Source: Lentzea waywayandensis
GTDB lineage: Bacteria; Actinomycetota; Actinomycetes; Mycobacteriales; Pseudonocardiaceae
Reading direction: 5' to 3'
Length of the DNA stretch: 64,000 bases
Assembly (NCBI RefSeq): GCF_900115955.1
Contig: NZ_FOYL01000009.1
Location: forward strand, 62,001-126,000
The position numbers were made by a program, and so were the translations under genes. A model generated the notes under the pieces. That model was given only the letters and a program-made list of their open reading frames with translations. It did not search any database and was not told the DNA's origin. Below are positions 50,719-59,679 of this stretch, piece after piece. Numbering within the stretch: the first letter of the stretch is position 1; each line of letters begins with the position of its first letter.

Positions 50719-51811
50719 GGCGTTCTTCCTTTGCTGGTGCGAGGTGGCGGAGCATGTGACCGAAGCGCCGGCCGAGCATCCCGGCGAGGGCGCCGAGCAG
50801 CGCGCCCGCAACGACGGTGGCCACGTAACGTTCGATGGCGGGGAAGTTGCTGCCGTACACGAAAATGCGCTGCACGGGCGCGAGGCCGGTGATGATCACG
50901 CCGCCGACCGCGCCGGGAACCCAGGCGGGCAGGCCGCGCAGCAGTTCCACGGCGACCGCGACGAGGATCAGGCTCATCGGGATCATGTTGGGCAGGCCGG
51001 GGATGCCGTCGGCGTAGTCGCGCAACGGCAGTCCGGTGGCATCCGCGTAGACCTCGGTGGCCCACGGCGAGAACCACCAGAACACGGCCTGAAGTGCCGC
51101 GACGGTCACTCCGACGGCGAGCGCGCCGCCTCGCCGCTTCAGGACGTACGCGCCCATGAAGAGGATCATCACCGAGAAGAACGCACTGCCCGCGTTGACC
51201 GTGTTGACGGGTCCGCCGGGCAACGCGCGCAGGCCGAGCACGGTCACCATGCTGAACGCGAGCAACGTGGCCGCGGCGCCCGCGACGCCGTAGGTGCCCC
51301 AGCGTTCGTCGCGGGCGACCGCGAAGATCATGACCGCGCCGACCATGGTGATCGAGATCGACAGCAACAGGCCGATGTGCGGCGGCGAGTCGATCACGGC
51401 GTCGAAACCGTACAGGCCGTGCCACCACTGGTCCCACAGTCCGTAGACCAGGAACAGCGCCGCGCCGATGCCGGAGATCAGGTACCCGACGGGAGCCTCG
51501 AACGTGCGGCCGAAGACGCCGACCGCGCGGCCGCCGACCATCGGGTCGATCGTCCTGTCGCGCTTGGCCGCGGCCGTCGTCATCAGCACCACGGCGAGGC
51601 TCGCCAGGCCCGAGATCGCACTGCCCGCGTAGAGGAACAGGTGCGGCAGGGTGAAGAACGTGTCCGGCCCGACGTCGGAGTGCCACTGGATGTCCCAGGT
51701 CAGGCCGATCAGCGAGAGCAGGGTGCCGCCGAGCACGACGCTCGCCGGGACCAGCCCCCTCGGGACCGTCCTCGCCGACGACGCTGCCGTCGCCGCGATG
51801 TTCACAGTCAT
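50711..51811 (-). CDS. polytopic membrane protein of unknown function
   Basis: 366 residues with about ten hydrophobic helices. Conserved-looking charged/aromatic stretches are near helix ends ('WDIQWHSDVGPDTFFTLPHL', 'LWDQWWHGLYGFD'). Two His-containing stretches (WHSD, PHL) near the membrane face could bind metal or haem, but this is a guess. ATG with GGGGGAG upstream. It sits between two exported YtkA-like proteins. Confidence 0.7.
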   Translation of the reverse strand: MTVNIAATAASSARTVPRGLVPASVVLGGTLLSLIGLTWDIQWHSDVGPDTFFTLPHLFLYAGSAISGLASLAVVLMTTAAAKRDRTIDPMVGGRAVGVFGRTFEAPVGYLISGIGAALFLVYGLWDQWWHGLYGFDAVIDSPPHIGLLLSISITMVGAVMIFAVARDERWGTYGVAGAAATLLAFSMVTVLGLRALPGGPVNTVNAGSAFFSVMILFMGAYVLKRRGGALAVGVTVAALQAVFWWFSPWATEVYADATGLPLRDYADGIPGLPNMIPMSLILVAVAVELLRGLPAWVPGAVGGVIITGLAPVQRIFVYGSNFPAIERYVATVVAGALLGALAGMLGRRFGHMLRHLAPAKEERHA

Positions 51812-51822
51812 TTCTCCCCCTT

Positions 51823-52209
51823 CTAGGTGAGCAGCAGCGGGATCACGACCCGCTCGCCGCGCAGTGACACGGTGATTTCCCATTGACCGGCCATGAACAG
51901 GTCGACGCCCGCGACCTTGTACTGACCGGGAGCCTGCGGCGCCGCGGTGATCGGGGCGAGCGCGTGGCCCATCTGCGGCATCGCCGGTTCGACCGTCACG
52001 TCGCCGTCTGCGGCGTTGCCGGAGCGGTCGGTGATCCGCAGGTCGAACGAGTTGCTGCCGGATCTCGTGCTGGTGGGCGTGAGCTCGAACCGGAGCCCGG
52101 TGCTTTCGGCGAGGTGTGGCTGGGCCTCGACGCCGCGCGGCCACAGCACGACCAGCGCGGCCACGATCGCGATCACCCCGGCCACGACGGCTGTCGCTGA
52201 GCGCTTCAC
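51823..52209 (-). CDS. FixH/YtkA-like membrane-anchored protein
   Basis: 128 residues: one N-terminal helix (6-24) and a YtkA-like beta-sandwich with 'MPQMGHALAP' and 'GQYKVAGVDLFMAGQWEITV', the family's typical Met/His-containing core and C-terminal strand. GTG overlaps the preceding stop (GTGA). The family is linked to copper handling or oxidase assembly. Confidence 0.72.
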   Translation of the reverse strand: MKRSATAVVAGVIAIVAALVVLWPRGVEAQPHLAESTGLRFELTPTSTRSGSNSFDLRITDRSGNAADGDVTVEPAMPQMGHALAPITAAPQAPGQYKVAGVDLFMAGQWEITVSLRGERVVIPLLLT

Positions 52210-53540
52210 TTCGACGCCACCTTCCCCGCGGGAACGTCGACGATCTTGGGCACGGTGACGATCGAGTAGTCCCGTTCGACCTGGATCCACACGAGGTACC
52301 TGCCCGGCAACGGGAACGAGTAGGTGAACGGCACGTCCGGCCCGTAGGCGGCGACGCTCTCGTCCGGCTTGTCGGGCATGCCCGGCGTCGGCGGGATCAT
52401 CGAGTGCACGTGCGCCCAGATCGGCGCGTTCACGGCGGTGCCGGTGATCGGGCCGACGACGATCATGTGCCCGAGCATGCCCAGCCACGGTTGCAGGTCG
52501 CGTTCGCCGAACTTCGCGGTGATCGTGCTCGGCCTGCCCGCCTCCCGGATCTCCATCGCCGTCTCGGTCTTCCCGTCGTTCGGCGACGCGGTGGCGGATC
52601 CGGCAACGTCCACACTGGACCGCAGCAGCTGCACTCCCCCGCCACGCCGGGCGATCTCGGCGGCGATCGCGTGCGTGCCCTGTTCGGGGTCGCGCAGCCG
52701 GGCGCGGTACTCGCCGGGCGCCGTGCGGACCGGGTGCAGGTGGCGCAGTTGTCCGGACGGCGACACCACGACGAGGTGGATGAACGCGCTGTCGTGCACC
52801 AGCAGGTCGTCCACTGGCCGGCCGGACGACCCGTCCGTCAGGCTGAGCACGAGGTCTTTGCCGTCCATGCCGGGCACCAGGTTCACCGGCGGCCGCGAGA
52901 AGTCCACTATGGACGTTCGCTCGTAGGGGTTCATGACGTTGTCGTACGTCGGGTCCAGCTGGGTGCCGGGCGCCGCGACCGGCGGGATGCTCGGCGCCAG
53001 CAACGCCGCCGTCACCCCAGCCGCCACCGCGGCGACCATGCCCGCCGTGGGCACGAGCGCGAGACCGGGCCGGCCGGACACGGCGAGCAGCAGCGCCGCC
53101 AGCAACAGCACTCCGGCCGCGATGAATCCGCCGTAGGTCGCGTTCTCCCACGGCGACGGCACGATCGCGGGCACGACGAACGGAATCGTCGCCTCGTCGA
53201 CCGCGAGCTCCCACGGTCCGGACCGGTCCGCGCGCAGGACACCGGAGTAGAACCCAGGCGTGGCACCAAGTTCCACCTTGGCGGTGCTGCTCGGTGCGCC
53301 CGCCGCACGCAAGGTCAGTGCGACGTCACCGGCCGGCGTGCCCGCGTGCGTCACGACGTCGACGTGCACCGGCCCCGGGACCTCCGCGACGCGCCGGATG
53401 ATCACCGTGAGGTCGCGGTCGCCGAGGCTCTGCGCGACGTGGATGTCGGCACCGGACTGGGCACCGTCGGCCAGTGCGGGGGCCGCGATCCCCAGGATCG
53501 CCCCCAGCACGAGCAGCAAGGTCACAACACGTCGTTTCAT
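52206..53540 (-). CDS. exported two-helix protein with duplicated YtkA/CopC-like ectodomains
   Basis: 444 residues. Signal 1-24, CopC-like part to about 125, two membrane helices at about 133-182, then a large domain with 'HLVVVSPSGQLRHLHPVRTA' and 'WLGMLGHMIVV', both recurring in heavy-metal-associated exported proteins. It is first of the operon of four. The divergent kinase/regulator pair at 53676 is the obvious candidate controller. A copper or oxidase-maturation role is plausible but not shown. Confidence 0.7.
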   Translation of the reverse strand: MKRRVVTLLLVLGAILGIAAPALADGAQSGADIHVAQSLGDRDLTVIIRRVAEVPGPVHVDVVTHAGTPAGDVALTLRAAGAPSSTAKVELGATPGFYSGVLRADRSGPWELAVDEATIPFVVPAIVPSPWENATYGGFIAAGVLLLAALLLAVSGRPGLALVPTAGMVAAVAAGVTAALLAPSIPPVAAPGTQLDPTYDNVMNPYERTSIVDFSRPPVNLVPGMDGKDLVLSLTDGSSGRPVDDLLVHDSAFIHLVVVSPSGQLRHLHPVRTAPGEYRARLRDPEQGTHAIAAEIARRGGGVQLLRSSVDVAGSATASPNDGKTETAMEIREAGRPSTITAKFGERDLQPWLGMLGHMIVVGPITGTAVNAPIWAHVHSMIPPTPGMPDKPDESVAAYGPDVPFTYSFPLPGRYLVWIQVERDYSIVTVPKIVDVPAGKVASK

Positions 53541-53598
53541 CGCGACCGAACGTATCGATCATGCCCGGCCCACCGCGTCACTGCCGAGACGGAAACCG

Positions 53599-53618
53599 GG
53601 TCCCCCGCACGGGGGACC
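53599..53618. promoter_or_regulatory. inverted repeat between membrane operon and two-component system
   Basis: GGTCCCCC, GCAC, GGGGGACC: perfect 8-bp arms midway in the 135-bp divergent gap. Could be the site of the LuxR-type response regulator or a leader hairpin. Confidence 0.45.
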
Positions 53619-53675
53619 TCCGACCCCTGCGAAGCGGGAGGTTCTCAGGGACGTCATCGGGCAGGATTGCGCTCG

Positions 53676-54809
53676 ATGGATCTGATCAAGCTGCCCCTCA
53701 AGCACCAGTCGTGGCTGGTCGCGACCGTGTGCATGGTCGTGGACGGCGGGTTCGTGCTGCTCGACCGCGAACCGTTGCCGCAGACGGTGATCGTGCTCGC
53801 GCTGACGTTGGCCGTGAACGCGATGCTCGCCGGTCCCGCCCGGCTGTCCCTCTGGGTCGCGGCGGCGCAGGCGGCCGTCCCGGTGATCATCCTCGTCTCG
53901 ATGAGCAACGGGATCGACGCCAACGACGCCGGTCTGCTGATCGCCGGGTACCGGGCGGGAGCGTGGCTGCGCGGCGCACCGGCGTACGCGTCGCTCGGCC
54001 TGCTCTCGGCCAGTCTGATGGCGTGCATGTTCCTCAACGGCTACGGCCTGCTGTACGCGGTGCTCGTGGCGTGCAAGGGCGCGCTGCTGCCGTGGCTCGT
54101 CGGCCGCTACACGACGGCGCGGCGCGCGTACCTGGCCGAACTGGAGAAGCAGTCGGCGATGGCGGAGAAGGACGCGAAAGCAGCGGTCACCAAGGCGGTC
54201 ACCGAGGAACGCGGCGCGATCGCCCGCGACCTGCACGACGTGATCATCCACCACGTCAGCGCGATCAACCTGCACGCGGGCGCCGCCCGGCTCGGCCTGC
54301 CGGACGGCAATCCCAGGCTCACGAGCTCGTTGCGCGCGGTCGAGACGTCCAGCCGCGCGGCCATGGTCGACCTGCGGCACCTGCTCGACCTGCTGCACGG
54401 CGACAAGTCCGAGGGCGCGCGGCAACCGGGCCTCGACAACCTCGACGAGCTCCTCGACGGCGTGCGCGCGGCGGGCAGGCCGGCACGGCTGGAGATGTGC
54501 GGGCCGCAGCGGGACGTGCCGGAGTCGTTGGACATCACGGTCTACCGGATCATCCAGGAGATGCTGACCAACGCCCTGCGGCACGGCGACGCGTCCGGCG
54601 TGACGGTGACCTTGGAGTACGCGCCGGACTCGCTGACCGTCGCCGCGCGCAACGTCATGGGTACCGGTGACGACTCCGGCTCGGTGCGCCGGGGCCTGGT
54701 CGGCATCCGCAACCGCGCGGGCATGTTCGCCGGCACCACCCGGTCCGGGCTCGAACCGGACGGCCGCACCTGGCGCACCGTCGTCACGTTCCCCCTGGAG
54801 GCGTCATGA
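53676..54809 (+). CDS. NarL-type sensor histidine kinase
   Basis: 377 residues. Five or six membrane helices in the first 145; HisKA_3 box 'AIARDLHDVIIHHVSAINLH' with the phospho-accepting His; N box 'QEMLTNALRHG'; and a G-type motif 'GLVGIRNRAGMF'. It has no large sensor domain, so it senses at or within the membrane. ATG 53676 follows AGGA at ten bases. It overlaps the response regulator start (ATGA). Confidence 0.88.
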   Translation: MDLIKLPLKHQSWLVATVCMVVDGGFVLLDREPLPQTVIVLALTLAVNAMLAGPARLSLWVAAAQAAVPVIILVSMSNGIDANDAGLLIAGYRAGAWLRGAPAYASLGLLSASLMACMFLNGYGLLYAVLVACKGALLPWLVGRYTTARRAYLAELEKQSAMAEKDAKAAVTKAVTEERGAIARDLHDVIIHHVSAINLHAGAARLGLPDGNPRLTSSLRAVETSSRAAMVDLRHLLDLLHGDKSEGARQPGLDNLDELLDGVRAAGRPARLEMCGPQRDVPESLDITVYRIIQEMLTNALRHGDASGVTVTLEYAPDSLTVAARNVMGTGDDSGSVRRGLVGIRNRAGMFAGTTRSGLEPDGRTWRTVVTFPLEAS

Positions 54810-55465
54810 CCCTGTCGGTGCTGCTCGCCGACGATCACGCGATGCTGCGCTCAGGCATGCGCGCGATCTTCGACACGCAGGACGACCTCCAGTGCGTCGC
54901 CGAGGTCGCGGACGGGCGGGCCGCGGTCGCCGAGGTCGCGCGGCTGCGTCCGGACGTGGCGGTGCTCGACATCCGCATGCCCAAGCTGGACGGCCTCGGT
55001 GCGACGGAGATGATCCTGGCCGACCCCGCGAACCGCACGAAGGTCCTGCTGCTCACGACCTACGACACGGACGAGTACGTCTATCGCGCTTTGAAGGCCG
55101 GTGCCAGCGGGTTCCTGCTGAAGTCACTGCCGCCGGAGGAGCTGATCTCCGCCGTCCGGGTGGCGGCGCGCGGTGACGCGTTGATCGACCCGTCCGTGAC
55201 GCAACGCCTGATCGCGCGGTTCGCCGTCAGTCTCGCCCCTCCCCCGACGCCGCCGGAGCTCGCGCTGCTGACCGTGCGCGAACGCGAGGTGCTGCAACTG
55301 GTCGCGGCGGCCTACAGCAACGCCGAGATCGCCGCGCGGCTGCACGTCGGGGACGAGACGGTGAAGACGCACGTCTCGCGGGTGTTGTCGAAGCTGGGGC
55401 TGCGGGACCGGGTGCACGCCGTGGCGTTCGCCCACGTCAACGGGCTGGTGCAGAACCGCCGCTGA
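54806..55465 (+). CDS. NarL/LuxR-type response regulator
   Basis: 219 residues. Receiver with the acidic pair DDH, the phospho-Asp in VAVLDIRMPKLDG, and Lys in LLKS. C-terminal LuxR HTH 'LTVREREVLQLVAAAYSNAE'. Partner of the preceding kinase. Likely targets are the divergent membrane operon. Confidence 0.9.
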   Translation: MTLSVLLADDHAMLRSGMRAIFDTQDDLQCVAEVADGRAAVAEVARLRPDVAVLDIRMPKLDGLGATEMILADPANRTKVLLLTTYDTDEYVYRALKAGASGFLLKSLPPEELISAVRVAARGDALIDPSVTQRLIARFAVSLAPPPTPPELALLTVREREVLQLVAAAYSNAEIAARLHVGDETVKTHVSRVLSKLGLRDRVHAVAFAHVNGLVQNRR

Positions 55466-55511
55466 GCCGCGGGGACCCCTCTCGTCCACCCCCGCGGACC
55501 AGCGGCTCAGC
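55461..55511. terminator. bidirectional terminator spanning both stop codons
   Basis: GCTGAGCCGC (55461-55470) pairs with 55502-55511. An alternative inner 8-bp stem CCGCGGGG (55467-55474) pairs with 55490-55497. Confidence 0.65.
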
Positions 55512-56136
55512 TCTGCCAGACGACCGGCGACTTGACGTAGTCGTCGCCGCGGTTGTACTCGGCCGCCGCGACCTTCAAGCCGTCCTGAGCCGCGCTCAGC
55601 ACGCACGTCTCGTACGTCTCACCGGACGCCTTGAACGTCTTCGGCGCGCTGGTGGAGTCGCACTTCGGGGTGTCACCGCTGATGATCACGCCGGTGCCCT
55701 TGCCGTCCTCGCCGAGGCCGCGCAACGAGATCGAGGTGAAGCTCAGGTCGGTACCGCTGAGGTTCTCGATCTTGGCCCGCAGGTAGAACGGCGTGATGTT
55801 CTTGGCCTTGTCGCCGAACTTCGCCAGGTCCTCCTTCGCACCCGCCTCGATGGCCGTGACGGTGATCGCGACGGTGCCGGTCTTGTCTCCAGTGGCGACG
55901 GGGATCACCGCGCGGGCGCCGACCTTGAGCTTCGAACCGGGAGCGGTGACGTCGCCACCGGCGGGAACGGCAGGCACCTCCTTCGAGGCGCTGGTCTCCT
56001 TGGTGCTCGTGGCGGTGCTCGTCGTCGTGTCGGTGGCGGGCGTCGCCGTACCGGTGGTCTCGGAGCCGCAGGCCGACAGGAGCAGGCCCGCCGTCGCTGC
56101 GGCGGCGATGAACAGGGGGCCACGGGCGTGCGTCAC
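55507..56136 (-). CDS. lipoprotein of unknown function (DUF4352-like)
   Basis: 209 residues. Lipobox LLSAC with Cys23, a Thr/Ser-rich linker to about residue 60, and a beta-rich domain with 'PFYLRAKIENLSGTDLSFTS' and two Cys that may pair. This is the pattern of DUF4352 exported proteins. GTG start with GAGGAG eight bases away. Transcribed alone. The 93 bp upstream show no clear regulatory feature. Confidence 0.75.
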   Translation of the reverse strand: MTHARGPLFIAAAATAGLLLSACGSETTGTATPATDTTTSTATSTKETSASKEVPAVPAGGDVTAPGSKLKVGARAVIPVATGDKTGTVAITVTAIEAGAKEDLAKFGDKAKNITPFYLRAKIENLSGTDLSFTSISLRGLGEDGKGTGVIISGDTPKCDSTSAPKTFKASGETYETCVLSAAQDGLKVAAAEYNRGDDYVKSPVVWQS

Positions 56137-56229
56137 TGCGGGACTCCTCGGACTGCGGAACCTGGGTTGGCCAGGACGCTAGGCCGGATGCAGGAGCGGC
56201 GGTATCGGTCGTTCACACCACACGGCTGC

Positions 56230-56874
56230 TCAGAGGTCGTCGAGGCCGATCAGACCGTCCTGGATCGCCCTCGCCACCAGCGCCGCCTTCGTGGGGGCCT
56301 GCCTGCCGATCGCGGCGTACTTGACCCTGATCCGCTCCAGGTGGGAGTTCACCGTGCTGAGCGTGATGTTCAGTCGTTGCGCCACGAACTCCTTCGACTC
56401 GGACTGGAACCACTCGACCAGGACCTCGGTCTCCCGTGGCGACAGCGCCGGCCTCGTGTCCGACCTGTCGCCCGCCAGCGCTCCCGCGAGAGCCGGTGGC
56501 GTGTACGACTGGCCAACGGCTGCCGCTTTCACGGCCTGCACGAGGTGGTCGGCGCCTTCGGCCTTCGTCAGGTAGCTCAGTGCGCCGATCTCCAGGCACT
56601 GCAGGGCGATCTCGTCGTCGTCCCGCATCGAGTAGACGATCACCCTGCGGCCGTCCTCGACGAGCTTGCGCAGTTCGGACGTGGCGGGTGCGCCTCCGGT
56701 GAGGTGCAGGTCGAGCACGACGACGTCCGCCGCGGCACCGGGTCCGGTCCAGGCCACCCCGGGGTCCTCGCCGCTGGCGACGAGCTCGATGTCCGCTGTG
56801 GACAGCCAGTGCGCTACTCCCGCGCGCACCACGGGATGGTCGTCGACCAGGACCGCCGTCACGCCGTCCGCCAT
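56230..56874 (-). CDS. LuxR-type response regulator of the kinase pair
   Basis: 214 residues. Receiver with DDH at 11-13 and phospho-Asp in VVVLDLHLTGG near 55; the switch Thr/Ser region is YSMRDDD. HTH 'LSPRETEVLVEWFQSESKEF' then 'LNITLSTVNSHLERIRVKYA'. The ATG overlaps the upstream sensor gene by 16 bp. Last of a three-gene unit with two kinase-like proteins. Confidence 0.87.
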   Translation of the reverse strand: MADGVTAVLVDDHPVVRAGVAHWLSTADIELVASGEDPGVAWTGPGAAADVVVLDLHLTGGAPATSELRKLVEDGRRVIVYSMRDDDEIALQCLEIGALSYLTKAEGADHLVQAVKAAAVGQSYTPPALAGALAGDRSDTRPALSPRETEVLVEWFQSESKEFVAQRLNITLSTVNSHLERIRVKYAAIGRQAPTKAALVARAIQDGLIGLDDL

Positions 56875-57914
56875 CTCGCCTCGCTCCTCACCAGTCCGCT
56901 GTGGACACTCGTCTCGACGGTGACCGCTTCCGCTGTACCGGCCTCCGGCAGCGTCTCCGGCGCGTCCGCCACGACGGCCACACGCACCTCGGTGGCGGTG
57001 CGCAGCAGACTCACCTTCGCACGTCCGTTCGCGGCGGCGAGTGCCTGGGCCATCGGGGCGACCAGTTCGCGCCGTACCTCCGTTGGCACTGGTGTGGCCG
57101 TGCCGCTCACCGCGAGCGAGACGACGACGCCGCGTCGTTCGGCCACGTCCACACACGCGGTCAGCTCGTGCAGCAGCGGGTCGGGCACGTCGTCGTTCTC
57201 CGCGAACAGCCTGCGCAGCTGCACGGCCGCCACCGAGCACCGCAACCTGGTCGTCTGGTCGGCCACGCTCACCTGCTCGTCGGCCAGGTCGGCGAGCAAC
57301 GGCAGCAACGCGCCCAGCTGGCCTTCGAACCCCGCTTTCAGGTCCTGTTCCCGCTGGCGGGCCAGCTCTTCGCGGGTGCGGGCGGCGTCGTGCTCGGCGG
57401 CGGCCTCGGCGGCGAGGCGGGCGTCCCGGTGCAGCACACGCGTGATCACCAGGACGCCGAGCTGGAAACTCGTGCCGCTCAGGATCACGACGCCCGCGGT
57501 GCCGATGTCGCCGTTTCCGGCGTGCGCGAACCACACGATGCTGAAGCAGATGTGCGCGCTCAGTGCCGCGAGCAGCGCCGTCGGCCGTTCGACCAGCACC
57601 AGCAGCAGGTACCAGCCTACGAGCCCGAACCCCCAGTCCGCCGGGCCGAACGACGCTCCGGCGGGCAGGGCGGTCGTCGCCAGCACGGACGCGGCGAGGG
57701 GCGCGACGGCCAGCCACGCGGGCAGTTCCGGGCGGGCCGCCGCGACGTTCCCGGCGACGATCCCCAGGACCGAGGTCAGCAGCCCGTACGCGACCCACGC
57801 GGACGGGCCGTGCGGGGACCCGACCAGCTGAGGCAGCGTGAGGACGAGCTGAATGGCCAGGACCACGACGAGCAGCACCCGCCGCGTGATGGTGAGAACC
57901 GCGTGGTCAGTCAT
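56859..57914 (-). CDS. membrane sensor with degenerate kinase domain
   Basis: 351 residues. Six hydrophobic helices in the first 165, a coiled coil (about 167-190, Ala/Glu/Arg-rich) and a C-terminal part shaped like a kinase core but without the phospho-acceptor His ('FEGQLGALLPLLADLADE' where L-HD is expected) and without a recognisable N box ('PMAQALAAANGRAK'). It is therefore probably not a kinase by itself. It overlaps the intact kinase gene by eight bases and the regulator by 16, so it may act as a sensing or scaffolding partner. Confidence 0.72.
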   Translation of the reverse strand: MTDHAVLTITRRVLLVVVLAIQLVLTLPQLVGSPHGPSAWVAYGLLTSVLGIVAGNVAAARPELPAWLAVAPLAASVLATTALPAGASFGPADWGFGLVGWYLLLVLVERPTALLAALSAHICFSIVWFAHAGNGDIGTAGVVILSGTSFQLGVLVITRVLHRDARLAAEAAAEHDAARTREELARQREQDLKAGFEGQLGALLPLLADLADEQVSVADQTTRLRCSVAAVQLRRLFAENDDVPDPLLHELTACVDVAERRGVVVSLAVSGTATPVPTEVRRELVAPMAQALAAANGRAKVSLLRTATEVRVAVVADAPETLPEAGTAEAVTVETSVHSGLVRSEARWRTA

Positions 57915-58950
57915 CGGCGGGCCACCTCAGCCACACGGTGGTGCCGCGGCCCTCGGCCGACTCGATCACCGCGGTCCCGCCGGCCGCCTCGAGCCGATCG
58001 ACCACCGATCCGCGCAGGCCACGCCGGTGTCCGGGCACGTCCGCGGGCTCGAACCCCCTGCCGTCGTCCCTGACGACGACCATCGCGCCCCGCCCCACCG
58101 TCAGTTCGGCGCCGGTCGTGCCCGCGTGACGTTCGACGTTGGTCAGCAACTCACGCACTGCCCGCACGAACGCGAGCGCGACTCCGGCCGGCACCGGCAC
58201 GACCTCGGCCTCCACCCGCACGTGCACGGAACTGTCCCGTGCCACCGCCGCAAGCGCGGCCCCGAGGTCCACGGTCCCCTGCCCGTGCCCCCGTTCGGCC
58301 AGCACCACCAGATCCCGGCGAGCCTGAGCGGCCACCGCCACCGGGTCACCGCCGTGCGCGGCCATCAGGAACGTCGCGGCAGCCGTGTCGTGCAACAGCG
58401 CCAGGTACTCCCGCTCCCGCCGCCCCTGGTCAAGGGCGACCGCCGCCGCCCGCCGCTGCTCCGCAGCCCGTTCCCGCAGGAGATCCACTCTCCGGCTCGA
58501 CCTGCGCAACAACTCGTACGCCAACCGCGCGAGCACCGACTCCAACACCGCACGCACGAGCACACCGGGCCCGGTCGTCACCACCTGCACCGCGAGCAAC
58601 GCCGCCGTCGCGGGCACTGTGACCTTGAGCGGCCACTGCCACTGCCACGTGATCAGCGTCGTCGTGAGCACCGTCAACACCCACTGATCGGCGTCGGCCC
58701 CCAGCAACACCGACAACACGACGACGCGGAGGAACGCCACCGGCAACGCCACGCGCGGCAACCGGAAGTCGGCGACCGTGCTCACCGCCACCAGCGCGAA
58801 CAGGGTCCAGCCGAGCGGCGAGTTCAGCGAGAACGCGCCGAAGAGGCTGATCAGGACGACGCCGGCGCCGCGGATGGGACCAGCGAGACGGGACACCGTC
58901 GCAAGCAGTCTCGCCTCCAGCACGTCAGGCATTCTGCGTGAGGCGCTCAT
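57907..58950 (-). CDS. sensor histidine kinase (NarL type)
   Basis: 347 residues from ATG 58950; an ATG at 58932 is possible and longer readings are not. Four to five membrane helices to about 145, H box 'LALLHDTAAATFLMA', N box 'RELLTNVERHAGTT', and ATP lid 'VVVRDDGRGFEPADVPG' with 'RGLRGSVVDRL'. All key residues for ATP binding are present. It would phosphorylate the regulator at 56230. Confidence 0.82.
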   Translation of the reverse strand: MSASRRMPDVLEARLLATVSRLAGPIRGAGVVLISLFGAFSLNSPLGWTLFALVAVSTVADFRLPRVALPVAFLRVVVLSVLLGADADQWVLTVLTTTLITWQWQWPLKVTVPATAALLAVQVVTTGPGVLVRAVLESVLARLAYELLRRSSRRVDLLRERAAEQRRAAAVALDQGRREREYLALLHDTAAATFLMAAHGGDPVAVAAQARRDLVVLAERGHGQGTVDLGAALAAVARDSSVHVRVEAEVVPVPAGVALAFVRAVRELLTNVERHAGTTGAELTVGRGAMVVVRDDGRGFEPADVPGHRRGLRGSVVDRLEAAGGTAVIESAEGRGTTVWLRWPADD

Positions 58951-59074
58951 GAACCGCCTGGCCGGGCTCCACAACCTGCCTGACCCGCACGTTCGATCTG
59001 GAGTCGTCCACATATCGTCCGCATATCGAAAAACGCGTACGCCCTGGCAACAGCCGGTCGGCTTGAGTTGAGGC

Positions 59075-59641
59075 GTGCTCAACACCTGGCAGGAGTGGGT
59101 CGGTACGGAGACCGGGGTCGTGTTCGGCTCGGTGCTGGGGTTACCGGTGGCCGTGCTCGTGATGCTGCTCCTGGCGCTGTACCGGAGGTTCCGGGGAGCC
59201 GCGCGGCCGTGGCGGAACTCGCTCGCCGAGGTCGGCCTCGTCTACGGGACGCTGCCGTGGGTGTGGATCATCATGCTGCCGGGGGCGGAGCCAGGCGTGA
59301 CGGGCAAGCTGAGCCTGGTGCCGTTCGCGGACATCATCGACCTGCTCTCCCACCGCGACACGGGCCAGATCGTCGGCAACATGCTGGTGTTCGCGGCGCT
59401 CGGGTTCTTCGCCCCGCTGAGGTTCGCGGGCCTGCGGTCGGTGTGGCGGGTGCTGGCGTTCGCGGCCGGATGTTCCGCGTTCCTGGAGATCCTCCAGTTC
59501 GTGCTGCGGCTGGACCGGGTGTCCTCTGTGGACGACGTTTTGCTCAACGCCGTGGGCGCGGCGCTGGCCTCACTGTTGTCATGGTGGTGGTGGCGTCCCA
59601 AGCCGGCGGTGGTGCCGACCCTTCACCTCGTGGGCGTGTGA
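59075..59641 (+). CDS. VanZ-family membrane protein
   Basis: 188 residues with four to five helices and the VanZ hallmark 'SAFLEILQFVLRLDRVSSVD' followed by 'DVLLNAVGAALAS'. VanZ proteins are linked to low-level glycopeptide/teicoplanin resistance, but most actinobacterial members have no known role. GTG start. The OmpR-type system begins 38 bp downstream and may be cotranscribed. Confidence 0.85.
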   Translation: MLNTWQEWVGTETGVVFGSVLGLPVAVLVMLLLALYRRFRGAARPWRNSLAEVGLVYGTLPWVWIIMLPGAEPGVTGKLSLVPFADIIDLLSHRDTGQIVGNMLVFAALGFFAPLRFAGLRSVWRVLAFAAGCSAFLEILQFVLRLDRVSSVDDVLLNAVGAALASLLSWWWWRPKPAVVPTLHLVGV

Positions 59642-59679
59642 ATATGCGCGCGATACACCCGGCTGCCTAGGCTGGCGCC

